Part shown: positions 1 to 10,961 of the stretch, one piece after another
Layout: every line of letters starts with the position of its first letter
How positions within the stretch are numbered: the first letter of the stretch is position 1
Source of the DNA: Fomitopsis serialis
Taxonomy: Eukaryota; Basidiomycota; Agaricomycetes; Polyporales; Fomitopsidaceae
Assembly (NCBI RefSeq): GCF_022376445.1
Contig: NW_025955435.1
Span: 1 to 27,766 of the forward strand
Direction of reading: 5' to 3'
Length of the DNA: 27,766 nt
Program-made: the position numbers and the translations under genes
Notes under the pieces: model-generated
The model's input: the letters and a program-made list of their open reading frames with translations, nothing else
Told to the model about the DNA's origin: nothing
The model's database searches: none

Positions 1-881
1 CTGTTGTATTAATTATACTCGCTCGCGGGATAGACCTGGCCGGGCCCGACTTAATGGTTGTCGTTCGTTCCCTCTCACTTATCTCGTGTGTGGTCATATA
101 TGTACATGTTCGCGGGATGCAGTCGCTCGTTTCAGCAGCAGCCAAGTCGCGACTTGAGCGAGAAGGCGGACGTCAGGCGCAGGTGAGTCGCGAGCGCGAG
201 CTCGAGGCCTCTAATAGAGTATGTGCGTACTGTGTGTGCCCCATCGATGTACTTGACTCCTCCGCCATAGACGGATTACCAGACGACTTCAGATGTCGAC
301 AGATGTCTCCTCATCTGGTATCAGTGTGTTGACCCCCGCTGAGCACAGTTCGCGGTCAGTGGAGTGAACAACGAGTGTTTGTCTCCCTGCGCAGACCTCA
401 CTCAAGCTCGCTGCCTAAACGATCGGACTGTTGATCCCTGTCCCTCCAATGAAGTAACTGCATCAGGGGGCGAATCTCTACTTCGCTCGAAAAAAAAGCT
501 CAGTCAACGAACCTGTGTGCACCGAGTAGGTCGCAAAAACATCCGAAGGAGTACTGTTTGGGGGCCGGTGCCTTACAGTAATAGACTGCACATTATACAA
601 AAGCGCGAGTCAGTCCGATTTGGAGCGCTGGGCAGCTAGCGGGAGAGGGGTACGCGCCAGGGAGCGTCGTGTCGCCCCAAGACGAATAGCAGAATATACC
701 ATATAGCTGTATACATGTAGACGGATAAAATACTAGCAGAGCGAGCGGACTACCTACGTACAAGTTAAAGCGAACGACCGTGACAATATATAACAGACCC
801 AGGGCCAGAACAGACCCAACCGTAACTATCCACCCACAGAACGAAACACGCAAGCACACACGCAACCGGCACGCAACCCAT
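1..881. other. Intergenic, no supported gene
   Basis: The window opens in sequence where I find no recognisable domain, no convincing spliced reading frame and no RNA gene. The open frames here (up to about 90 codons) lack family resemblance. The last ~100 bases are the region downstream of the stop codon of the minus-strand OMA1 copy and probably hold its 3' UTR. Confidence 0.5.
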
Positions 882-3323
882 CTACAGCAGCAACGCCCAC
901 GGCCTCCGCCACCCCGGCGCGGGTGCAGCGCTTGCCTCCCGCGCGCGGCGCCGCTCCTCCTCCCACCGCTCCAGCTCCTGCTTCAGCTTCCGCACGCGCT
1001 CGACGTTGAGCGGGTGCGCCGACCCCGCCCAGCGGTGCGGGAGGACCTTGCCGATGCCCGTGCGTTCCTCGACCACCTCGTCCTTCGGCGCGTGCGCGCA
1101 CTCGGCGTTGTGTGCGCTCTCCGAGCGGTTCTCCCAGAAGCGCACGGCGTGCCGCGGGTCGAAGCCCGCGTGTGCGAGCAGTCTGTGCGGGGGGGAGGTT
1201 AGCGGTGACAGCATTGGGGTGAGGGCGGGCGGCGTGCTTACCGGGCGGAGACGATGTCCGCCTCGATCTCTTGCTCGTGGCTTGTGCATATCCCAGAGAA
1301 TTTGGCGAACTCGACGCTGCTTGTTTTCCATACGCCGGAGATGGCGTCATTGATAAAAGGACCGACTGTGAGTAAATGAGCGCCGCGATCAAATGCTAGA
1401 GTCGGTGGGGGACATACAGAGCATGGTGAAAGGGAACATGAACGTCCTGATGACGTCCGTAGTGATAGTCACGAGGCTCGGCCCGACGATGGACCCGATC
1501 GAAAGTGTCTCGATGTGGTGTGAGAGCAGCAGGTGTGCAACCTCGTGCGCGAGGAGGATGGCGAGCTCGGACGTCTGTTCCTCCGAAGGAGTAGGCCGTG
1601 ATGGTAAAGGTTGGGCATTGAGGAGGCCGCCAAAAATGGCAGACCACCAAGAAACCTCTTCCGTAGATGTTAATTCCGGGGAGACAACGCTCTCCGCAGG
1701 ACACTTCGCCATGATGTCGTCGAGGAAGCCAGAGTACACCACGATGCCCGCGGCGCCGTCGGGGCCGAACCCATACGAAAACGCGTTGGACGACTCGGGC
1801 CTGTCGACGACCAGCAGCGAATACGGCGGCCCCAGCACAACCTCCTCAGCCGAACGCAAATTTGTCGCCTCCGCCATCCTTCCAATATGGTCTGACTCTC
1901 GGAGGCGCGGCCGGAGTGGATAGTCGGACGGCGGCGGAAGGGGCACCTCAGTCGCGCCTTCGATCCAGTCTGGCCGGAGCTCTTTCTCGGCCTGGAGGAC
2001 GGGGATGACACCCTCGAGGCGGCGTAGCGTCTGTTGGACCCAGCGGTAACGCCAGTCGGAGGGGTCGATGAGCTTGGGCGTGTCCCCGCCAGAGGCGAGA
2101 ATCTCGCCGACGGCGGCATACCACCCAGTGCCGGCCAGTTGGAAGGCTATGTCATCCTCTTCCCAAGGGGAGAGTAGAATGAATCTCCATCTGAAAGGTC
2201 AGTCGTTAGAGTGTGACTTACAAACCGATCAGTTGTGTGCTTCGGATATAGCTCTGACGCAGCTCTGAAATGATGAGTAGTGCTACGAAATAGTGTAAGG
2301 AGACTACCGGCTGATTGTGCAATAATGAGAAGAGGGGGGAAGCCACTGGTGTCGCAGGTGACAGAAGGAATGTCAACATCTGCTTTCAGGTGCAAGGCAT
2401 AGGTAAGACCGCTGTACGTGGACGATTGCGTTCCGTGTCATGTCTCACGCAGTCACCGCGATCAATATCAAATGGCTCCAGCGCCGAGACAGCGCCGAGC
2501 TATATCAGAAGCACCATAGTAGAGCCAGAGACATACCTGCCAGTCAACGGCGTTCGTTCAATACCTGCGAGGAGAGTAAATGCTACAACCACGCCTGGGA
2601 TAAGGAGCAGTATTCGGGTGATCTTCCGAGCTCTCTTCAAATATGTGATGGCCCTGCGTGCTTTGCCATCGAGGTCCATATCTTTGCCGCGACCAGCTTG
2701 TCGCATCTTCTCGATCTTTTCCAGCACTTTGCGTGAGCGGAATTTCGAAAGGGATGCGAGAGGGATGAAGGTCAGAGCGACGCGGAAGACAGTCTCTGCG
2801 ACAGTAAGTGCGGTGGATGTCTGTAAGCAAGCATGGTTATATATCAGCTACACGGCGTCTTCGCCGTGGGGGACAATAGGCCCTTCAAACTGAGCACGGC
2901 AAGACGAAATGTCATACATGAACCCAGCAGAGGACATAGCATGCACTTCTTGTTTTCGAACGGTGATGGTGATGGCATTGTGCGCTGCCTCTGCTCGATG
3001 CATGCTCTGTACTCATTCTAGGGGCCTATGAATCCACTTCGGCACATGTAGATGCCTCATACCTTGAAACACCAGATCCAAGGGGGGATGAACATCAACT
3101 GCCGGGGACTTGAAGCATGGAAATGTCTCTTCGAGGGAACCGTCGTAGGGCTTTTCGGGGGCAAGCGGGACCGAGACTGGTGAAGGGCGGGTGACGCAAG
3201 GACATGAAGAGGTCTGCCATTTGCCGACCAGCTGCGTGAGGGTAGAGAGCGAATGGCATAGCCCGACCAGCGGCTGACTCCTAGAAATGTGGAAGAAGAG
3301 CTACCCAGGACTGAAGCCATCAT
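882..3323 (-). CDS. OMA1: Mitochondrial metalloendopeptidase OMA1, paralog 1 (M48 family)
   Basis: Spliced model: 3323-3063, 2820-2537, 2190-1418, 1365-1242, 1182-882; 580 aa, all junctions GT-AG and in frame. OMA1 is a zinc protease of the mitochondrial inner membrane that acts in stress-responsive quality control. Visible features: an Arg/Ser-rich presequence (MMASVLGSSSS start) ending near RHFHASSP; a hydrophobic segment at about residues 154-174, followed by the family motif ERTPLTGR; the zinc motif HEVAH at 397-401; and the third zinc ligand Glu474 in EADIVSAR. The C-terminus is basic and charged. The product is complete and shows no damage. It is roughly 55-60 percent identical by eye to the copy at 4548-6465 in the core, far less in the first ~100 residues. 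One intron (2536-2191, interrupting the Arg codon of TPLTGR) is absent from the other copy. The intron is long (346 nt), the rest of the structure matches. Confidence 0.93.
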
Positions 3324-3465
3324 CGTGGACCGTCATAAGCGGAAGGAGGAGGAGACCCTGAGATTGGCGCATACTGCGGGGAGTCGCTACGGGCGTCTAC
3401 TTGAGGAGGCTCCGCCGCTGCACTGCTCCGCACTCTGGACCCAGATCGCCATCAGGACTGTATCA

Positions 3466-3567
3466 CAGCTAATTTCAGAACGATAGTCACTCTCGAACGC
3501 GCGCGACATATGATGACTAAGCGCTCCGCGCTTCGGGAGCGGCGCGCACCGTTCTTCTGCGCCACTG
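3466..3567 (-). repeat. Left arm of ~100 bp inverted repeat between the OMA1 genes
   Basis: Read on the minus strand this arm matches 3913-4016 at about 80-85 percent, including the blocks GGTGCGCGCC, GAGCGCTTAGTCATC, TGTCGCGCGCGTT and GTGACTATCGTTCTGAAATT. It sits 143 bp upstream of the start codon of the minus-strand OMA1 gene. Both arms have the same orientation relative to their own gene. Confidence 0.9.
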
Positions 3568-3912
3568 CAACCTGCGCGAGATCTTCCACACACAGCGACC
3601 TGTCCAGGGCCAGCCCCTCGCAACGACATACACGACACGATCCCGTGAGCAATCAGGTTGATGCGAACCAATAATTATGCAGAATGTGTCTGGTCAGCCT
3701 TGCTCTACAACACCACTGACATTCCAGTGAATCCCATGCCTTGCCAGTCGCGAGCCATGTAGAAAGAGTTCAACTATTCGGACTCTGCGAGAGTCATGGT
3801 AGCTCTACACTACTACTGTAAATGGTAGAGAGACAAGTCCATAATCCAGATTTCAGATCATATATCATCTGTTGTGTCTGCTCGCGCAAAATTGACAGGA
3901 GACGATGAACGA

Positions 3913-4016
3913 CAGTGGTGCAGAAGAGCGGTGCGCGCCGCCTTCTTGAAGGTTGGAGCGCTTAGTCATCGTCTGTCGCGCGCGTTTGCAAGTGACTATC
4001 GTTCTGAAATTAGCTG
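3913..4016 (+). repeat. Right arm of ~100 bp inverted repeat between the OMA1 genes
   Basis: This is the partner of 3466-3567, with a spacer of about 345 bp. It lies 531 bp upstream of the plus-strand OMA1 start, so about 390 bp more separates it from its gene than on the left side. It has no coding role that I can see. Confidence 0.9.
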
Positions 4017-4547
4017 CAAGCGATCACGCTTTCCTGTCATACATTGACCGTGACAACGCTTTCGAGACAGGGACTAAGGACGAAACTGGGCACAATGTAT
4101 CGTACTTATTCCGAGTGATGGAGGAGAGGGGACACCCACAGAGGGATCGATTATTACGCATCATGGTGTTAAGTTATGTTCTGAAGGGGATGTTCACTTC
4201 AGCCACTCATTCCGAGCTCCGAGTTTTCGTGTATGCGATCGAGTCTCCCACGGTTCAGGAGGTTGGTTTCCTGTTACGGTAATAGTCGCCAGCTGTGAAT
4301 TTACGCCCCGAGCCAGTCCGAGATGTGAGGGTTATAGGTCCCTCAACTCTGGCCGTGACAGACAGCCTTCTAATGAGAGACCACGAAGAGATACATAAAA
4401 ATGATTCGGCCGAGTCTTGCGAGGATTGATGTAGATGCGAGCGCCGACGAACGCAAGTGGCGGGGCCGGCGCTGGAGTCAGGGATCGACTGCGTGTGCAT
4501 GAGTGATATTACTAGCATCCCGACTCCGTCCATCTCAACAATGTGCT

Positions 4548-6465
4548 ATGTTGCGCCCACTGCTTGGCCGCAGTGCGCCGCCTCTCCAAGCTTTCACGTT
4601 TCGACATGTCCCAGCTCGCGGAGGACTCGCGTGGAGAGGAGGAAGAGAGTGTATGTTCCATCTCGTCCCGAGGGTTGAGGCCGGGGTGCAGCAACTTCCC
4701 CCGTCCGTTTTGATGAATGTACCGAGACGTGCTCGAGCGTTCCACTCAACGCCTCCGAGGAATGGCTTGCCAGTGATACCGTTGTTTCTCTCGTTCCTCA
4801 AGGTATTCATAACGCAGACATTCGAGTCGACCAGACCGACTGACGATAGTTCCCATCGGGATAACCATGTTATCCGCAGACTTCCAGTGCTATTCAACTA
4901 GCGAGCACCGTCTCTCGAATCGCTCTGACGTTCATGCCCATTGCCCTCCTCAACAGGCTCAAGAGCCGCAGGAAGCTTCAGAGGATTGACGCGAGGATCA
5001 AGGACGGCAAGGCCAGCGACTCGGACGAACTGCAGAAGCGACGGGAGACGGTCACCGAGCGGTTGCGCAACAGTACACGACTCTTCCAACTTGTCCTCTT
5101 CACCCCCATCGTCCTCTTCTGGCTCACCATCGTCGCCAGCCTCGAAAGGACGCCGCTCACCGGTCGCTTGCGACTCATCCTCCTATCTCCCGACGAAGAA
5201 GAGGACATCGCCGCTCAGCTCGCGGGGCCGGGCTGGTACCGCGCCATCGGCGAGATCCTCACGCAAAACGGCACCACTCGACTCGTCGATCCGGGCGACT
5301 GGCGCTACCAGTGGGTCCTCAGCACCCTCCGCCGCCTCGAGAGCGTGATCCCCGTGCTGCAGTACGAGGAAGGGCTCCGGCCAGACTGGATGGACGGCGG
5401 GCCAAATGATATTCCCCAGCCTCCGCCAGCGCAGTATCCTTTGCGTCCTCGCCCGCGTGCGTCCGACTACTTCCGTCGATTCGCAGAGGCCGCACGACAT
5501 CGGACCGCGCAGACCCCAGCGCACTCCATACCCGGCCCACCTTACTCTTTGCTGGTAGTTGACGACCCGGACTCGTCCAACGCGTTCTCGTATGGCTTTG
5601 GCCCGGATGGTGGGGGCGGGGTCGTCGTGTTCTCCGGCTTCCTCGAGGACGTCCTGCGCAAGTACCCGCACGCGTTCGTCGAAGAGCCGCAGCCGACGTC
5701 CTGGTGGTCGTACATCTTCGGCAACTTCTTCGGGCTCAGCCCGCGCCCGCCTGCGCACCCCGTACCCACCGAGGAGCAGACCTCGGAACTTGCGATTCTC
5801 CTCGCGCACGAGCTCGCACATCTCGTTCTCACACATCACATCGAGACGCTCTCCACGGGCACCATCATCTGGCCCGGGGTCATCACCATCTTCACTGACA
5901 TCGTCCGCTCCTTGCTATTTCCCGTTACTATGCTCTGTACGTCCCTCGCGCCATTCGCCAGCACATTCAGCTAACCAGGATACGTGTAGTTGGGCCGTTC
6001 ATCAACGATGCCCTCGCCAGCGTCGGCAAAGCAAGCTCGGGCGAGATCTCTCGCATCACCGAGTACTGCACCTCGCAGTCACAAGAGGTCGAGGCCGACA
6101 TCGTCTCCGCAAGGTATGCCTTCCCTCGCGGTCTTAACAACAACTCCTAACCAACTGCTCCCAGACTCCTTGCACACGCCGGCTTCGACCCGCGGCACGC
6201 CATCCACTTCTGGGAGGGCCGCAACGAGACGCCCAAGACGGCAGAATGCACGCCCGGGCTCGCGGAGGAGATGCAGCGGGCGGAGGAGACGTCGCTGCTC
6301 TACCTCCCCCGCCGGTGGATCGGCTCGTCGCACCCGATCAACCTTGTCCGTGTGCAGAGGCTCAGGGACGAGCTCGACCGCTGGGAGAAGGCGAGGTTCG
6401 CGGCGAGAGAGAAGCGCGAGAAGGAGAGGGGGAAGGCTGCGGATGCTAGCGCTGCGGCAGAGTGA
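4548..6465 (+). CDS. OMA1: Mitochondrial metalloendopeptidase OMA1, paralog 2 (M48 family)
   Basis: Spliced model: 4548-4802, 4880-5936, 5990-6113, 6165-6465; 578 aa. The start is the first ATG of the frame and gives a basic presequence (MLRPLLGRSAPP) running to RAFHSTPPR, fitting mitochondrial import. A transmembrane segment lies at about 153-171, followed by ERTPLTGR. The zinc site HELAH is at 395-399, with Glu472 (EADIVSAR) as the third ligand. OMA1 proteases cleave inner-membrane proteins upon membrane stress; the substrate here is inferred only from the family. The last two exons are exactly as long (124 and 301 nt) as in the minus-strand copy, and three of its four introns are shared. 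Third codon positions are richer in C than in the other copy. Downstream it converges with SVF1. Confidence 0.95.
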
Positions 6466-7258
6466 TACGACACATTGCTACGAGTATTTATTGGTCGGTG
6501 TTATCGTTGCTTGGCTCATCTCTCCTGTGTCATGGTTCGTGTAGGTCTTCAGTAGACAGTACACTCACCGGGTCCGTCAGTGTATTTGTAGTCGTATTCG
6601 AGCGAACATTGCTATGGGGCTGCTTGCTGTACACCCTCACTGTAAAGTACCCTTGTGGTAGTAATCCTAACAACTCCACTCTGAATCCCAACACCAGAGG
6701 CGCGACCGGTATTGTCCAGACGATGGCTACGCAGTAAGCGTATTGCGCCCACAATGTGCTCGGAATACTTGAGGAGCAAAAAGGAAATGACAAGGGAGGC
6801 TTCGAACGAAGCATACATCTGAAAAATTCGTAGTGCGGCTTTGAGCAGGGTCAGTACACGGAATCCCCTAGTAAAAGGCGAGGGGATTGTCTGATTGTAC
6901 TAACCCCAGCCGACATTACAGTATGCGTTAGAACGACCTCATACAACCGAGTTTCGCATTTTGTTCAGCCCGCGCGAAGTCAGCGCCTATCGGGGGCGTG
7001 TCACTGTCGGCAAGGACCTGGGCAAGCAAAGGACAGTCGCCCACTGGAAATTCATCGAGTTCTGCTTTGCGGGAGGACATATGTAACACTAATCGCAGGC
7101 TCATCAGTAGACTGTATAATACAGAATCTTGATTCAGACGATCCATTCCTTGAGTACTTCGTTATAACGGATATGATACATGGGTGTCACAATCTACGTC
7201 TGGTGAGATACTGTCGTTCACGGCCGCCAATACATGCAATCGTAGCCTTTCGTCGTGT
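6466..7258. other. Intergenic between convergent OMA1 and SVF1
   Basis: About 0.8 kb between two stop codons. I find no gene I can support. A short minus-strand frame at 6612-6818 begins with a hydrophobic stretch right after an acceptor-like TTTTTCAG, but I could not connect it to a credible exon chain. Confidence 0.5.
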
Positions 7259-8695
7259 CTAAGAGATGAAGGTCGCCTCAGCGTAGAAAACACCTTCGAT
7301 CTCTACCGCGCCAGACACGTCTGGGATCAGTCCACTAGGGACAGTAACAGAGAGCTTGCCAGGGTTGAACCACTGTGGCAACGGATCAGCACAAGCGAGA
7401 CAGAGCAAGTAGATCGCGGCACCGACCTGGTAAATGTATGGCTTGGTGCCCGCGGCGTAGGCAATCATCGTCTTGATTACGGCTGGGATCTCCGCCAGCA
7501 CGTCCACCTTCTCCACGAGGCCATTGTATGCACTGGGTTGGCCGACATCGAGGACGAGCGTAGCGTCGATGTTGCCCTGTACATCGGGCAGGATGGATGG
7601 CGCTGCCCATCGGAAGGTCAGCTCCGTCGGTGCGTTGTAGCCAGTGTCCGCATCGTGCGCCGTCTTCGTATGGACTGCACGCGACTTTACCTCCGCTGTC
7701 TCTGACAGAGGCTCGTCGGGGTATTTGGTCTCCGCCGTGACGGCTACAAGCTTGCCTCCGAGCACGAGCGAGCCGACGTTGACCGCGACGAAGCCGGAGC
7801 CCGCCCCCTGGCGCCCGTACGTGTCGATGGTGGTGAACTCCATTTGGATGGCGCTGCACCCGCCGTGCGCCTCGCTGACGAAGTGGCCGAAGTTCCAGCG
7901 CGCGGCTACGAGGTTGGGACGCATGCCCTGGATCGCGTGCACGAACATACCGGGGCCTTTCACAGATTCTGCGCGCCCGCTGCGGATGATGGTCCCCGTG
8001 GTGGCGGTCAGCGGCCAGATCTTATGGATAACGTATCCCTCAGGATTCGCGACGTCATGCCCGAAGTACGAGAAGCCGCCCTTGGGGCCCTTGCCAACCT
8101 TCCAGCCTGGAGCAGACGCAGGACGACGAACGTCGAGGGAGATCTGTAGGTCGTCTGAGAGGTTGACCCGAACGGCATAGGACTCTGCGAATTCGTCTCC
8201 TGGGTGGTCTTTGTGCGTAATGCTGAATTGATCGGCTTTGCTTGAGCGTTTGTCGAGCCCCGGCGGTGGGGTGACGAAGTTGCCGACATTTATAGACTTC
8301 CAGATGCGCTGCTTCGTCTTCGGATTGTACAGCTTGCAGGTGAACTGGACAGTAGGGTACCACACGCTGGCATGGCGTCAACGTTCGCGCGAAAGCCTGG
8401 CGCCATGGAGACTCACCCAACCGCAGAGTGAATGATTTGGCACATCAAGTGCGACCCGTCATCCAGGATTTGATACCATATTTGCGTCTCGACCGAAAAG
8501 CCTCCCGGGCACGTCCACTCCGTGTCCTTGGGCTCAAGTTCACCGAAGAGTTCCGATGCGCTCTTCCCTGTACTAACAGGGTGGAAATTGGGCGCCTTCG
8601 GGTCGACTGGTGCGGATGTGCTGTGTAAACAAGCACCTCAGCACAATCGAAGTGTATGAGACATGTCGCACTTACGAGAAGAACGAGGAGAACAT
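7259..8695 (-). CDS. SVF1: Svf1-like lipocalin-fold stress survival protein
   Basis: Spliced model: 8695-8676, 8620-8417, 8366-7259; 443 aa. The first exon is only 20 nt (MFSSFF plus two bases). The protein shows the hallmark pattern of fungal Svf1: an N-terminal SAPVDPKAPNFHPVS, then ELFGELEPKDTEW, GVWYPTVQFTCKLYNP, VTPPPGLDKRSSKADQF, then the C-terminal half with GMFVHAIQGMRPNLVAARWN and HGGCSAIQMEFTT. Known for the family: Svf1 is needed for survival under oxidative and cold stress, and has two lipocalin-like halves with a role in ceramide handling between ER and Golgi. It is a single complete copy, slightly shorter than the yeast protein (about 480 aa). The long third exon holds most of the coding sequence. 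There is no signal peptide. Confidence 0.95.
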
Positions 8696-9312
8696 GATGG
8701 GTGCGTCGAGGAGTACACCAAGCCGGACGCCGGTACACACTCGAGGAGCATGCATTCGGATGGTCCCGCAAGGCGCCTTTTCAGGAAAGATACCGGCCCG
8801 GCGGGGACCTCCCAGTGTCGTCCATAAGTAGGGCTCTGGAGACCCGGAGACCGTGGCAGGCGACGCCCGCCTTGCGTCCACCTGGCACATGCTTACGTCC
8901 GCCAGCCCAATTGCAATGGGAAAGAGTGCTCATGACCGCCAGGCGGCGCCAGCCATCCACCAGCTGCTATCATCGCGCCTTCGAAGATGTACAAATGTAT
9001 AGAATCCGTGCCGAGTTGACAATTGACTCGTGAACATGACGCTCACCGCTAGTGATCGTTTGTCTCCGTCGAACCCGAGGTCTCTTGTATCCCCATCCCG
9101 CCACTGACCGGGAGGACAGGGGTGCCTTCAGATTCGTCCCGTCAGTATATAACGGAGCTTGCCTAAGCCCGGTGAAGACGTGAGTCGCAGTACGCCGAAC
9201 GCGCAGACTGAAGGTTTACTCACAACCGCCACAGAGTCACTCACGCTCACCGCTGTGTGCTCGCTGTCTGTGGAGTGCTCATTTCGCATAATCGCACTTC
9301 CCCCACAGACCG
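8696..9312. other. Divergent intergenic region between SVF1 and the F-box gene
   Basis: 617 bp between the two start codons, so it must hold both promoters. A TATATAA at 9146-9152 may serve the F-box gene, though it is 161 bp from its ATG. A 12-bp word ACGCTCACCGCT occurs twice, at about 9038 and 9243. No gene is seen. Confidence 0.5.
9146..9152 (+). promoter_or_regulatory. Possible TATA box of the F-box gene
   Basis: TATATAA in a GC-rich surrounding, upstream of the ATG at 9313. The distance implies a leader of more than 100 nt, so the call is tentative. Confidence 0.35.
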
Positions 9313-10752
9313 ATGTCTAAACGGATGTCCGGCGGTCACGAGAGACTCTCTGAGAGAGTGAGTAGAGCGCATAGTTAGCTCATGGGAACATCGCGGACTG
9401 ACACGTCTACCGGTCTCTCAGAGACTCCTCCGTGAGCACAGGGTCTCGCCTTCACCAGTCTGCAACCTACCCTGCGAACTACGAGACACGGTCATAGACC
9501 TACTGCGTACAGACCATGGATCTTTGAAAGCCTGCAGCCTGACATGTCGGGCATGGCTCCCACGCGCACGCTACCACCTCTTCCGCACCATTTCCATAGA
9601 TAGAGGCCGCACGGGGGACGCGTTTGCACGCCTACTACGATCGTCGCCCACGATATCCACTCACATTCAGGACGTCGAGATCAATGGTAGTCAGAGTCAA
9701 TCCAACTGGTGGACTACCGACAACCGCAAGGGCATGTTCCCCTGGCCCACTCTCGGTCCGCCCACCCGTGGACACACCGAGACCGATTTGACAGAGGCGG
9801 ATACTTGGCTCCGACGTATTCTCCCCGAAGACACACACCTTCTGGCAAAAGTCAAATCGCTGCGTATTTCGGCATTGCCCTTGGGCGGAACCCTCACCGT
9901 CGCTCTCCAACCTCATTTCGAGAACGTCAGGGTGCTGTCCGTCGACGGATGCAAGGCCCTTGCGTTCGGCGACTTCATCACGTTCCTTCGCGCGTTCCCT
10001 CATCTCGAGTCGCTTCATCTACTCGCTATACAGTGGCTGCCTGGAAGGAGCCATCAGAGCGAGGAGTGTGCCCAGCCCCTCCCTCGAATGCGTTTTCTAG
10101 AACTGTCTCACAAAGTCGATGCGGCACCATTTGTCTCGTGGTTGATCGACGAAGAGGCGCACAGCGAGGTCACGTCGCTCGATTGCTCCGTATCCGGGCA
10201 GAAATGCGCATCAGCCATCAGCCAGCTACTGAAGGCTTTGGGTCCTACGCTGCGACGCTTCGTGGTAGGATTCCGCGAGACGGGCGACGGTGCAGGTGGG
10301 TATACATCGCCATCCACCCGGATTCTCATTGTTGACGAAGTATTCTCCCAGACGTCCTGCGAAAGAGCGCGTTGGAACTGACCCATTCAACCGGGTTGCG
10401 TAGCCTCCGTATCCAATGCTCTACCACCAGTTCCAGGCTACTACATTCTTCATACCGACCTTCTCTGTCATGGATCGTAATCTTACTCGCCACCGCGAAT
10501 TCGCCACAGCTCAGAGAGCTGACGATCTCCATCAGCGCATCTGATCTGTGCGCACTGAACATGGAAGGCCTTGACGTCGTACTCTCTCATGTACGCTATG
10601 GCGGCCTGGAGCGCGTCATATTCGAAATCGACTTCCAGAAACAACCTATGGACAGGTCTCAAATCTCGCGGGTTGGCACGCGGATGGTCGCCGTGTGGAG
10701 AAGAGGGCTTCTGCGTTTCGTGATCGTTGGAACTGATGCCAATGGGTTCTGA
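9313..10752 (+). CDS. F-box domain protein
   Basis: Spliced model: 9313-9357, 9422-10295, 10352-10752; 439 aa. The F-box is at about residues 29-65: LPCELRDTVIDLLRTDHGSL followed by KACSLTCRAWLPRARYHLFRTI, the standard pattern of Agaricomycete F-box proteins. Such proteins bind Skp1 and choose substrates for SCF ubiquitin ligases; the target is unknown. The rest is leucine-rich with repeated short strands (VRVLSVDGC, LESLHLL, MRFLELS, VTSLDCS), consistent with a degenerate leucine-rich-repeat-like substrate domain. The start was chosen because the F-box frame lacks an upstream ATG; a 64-nt intron with GTGAGT and CTCTCAG joins it to MSKRMSGGHERLSER in phase 0. The first exon is therefore the least certain part. 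This family is much expanded in these fungi, so no orthology is claimed. Confidence 0.85.
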
Positions 10753-10961
10753 GTAGGTCTCAGTGGTAACTTGTAGCCTCTTGTAGCCGACCGGATGGCG
10801 CTAACTTCGGCCACATAGGTACTCTAACCACCCGTTTTACTGCGCCAACTATCATTCTATACGCGTGCCATTACATTCACAAATACTAGCCCCATCGAAT
10901 AGTCCCAAGTTCGTGACTTGCTATATGTGATCGGTCGCTACAAGGGTATTTATTAGAATAA

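Larger units (their letters stand above)
3324..4547. other. Shared upstream region of the two divergent OMA1 genes
   Basis: This 1.2 kb lies between the two OMA1 start codons and should hold both promoters. I see no clear TATA box and no gene. It contains two arms of an inverted repeat, listed separately. An open frame at 3953-4282 starts inside the right arm and has no recognisable domain, so it is not called. Confidence 0.6.

Noticed and set aside
3953..4282. 109-codon plus-strand open frame between the OMA1 genes
   Set aside because: It begins inside the inverted-repeat arm with no matching protein-level conservation in the other arm, has no recognisable domain and no exon partners.
5183..5839. 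218-codon minus-strand open frame
   Set aside because: Antisense shadow of the OMA1 copy 2 core exon.
6612..6818. Small minus-strand frame starting MYASFEASLVISFLLL
   Set aside because: The hydrophobic start after a TTTTTCAG is suggestive, but no upstream exon or conserved downstream part could be joined convincingly.
7644..8180. 178-codon plus-strand open frame
   Set aside because: It is antisense to the well-supported SVF1 coding exon; its length follows from the GC-rich codon use of that gene.
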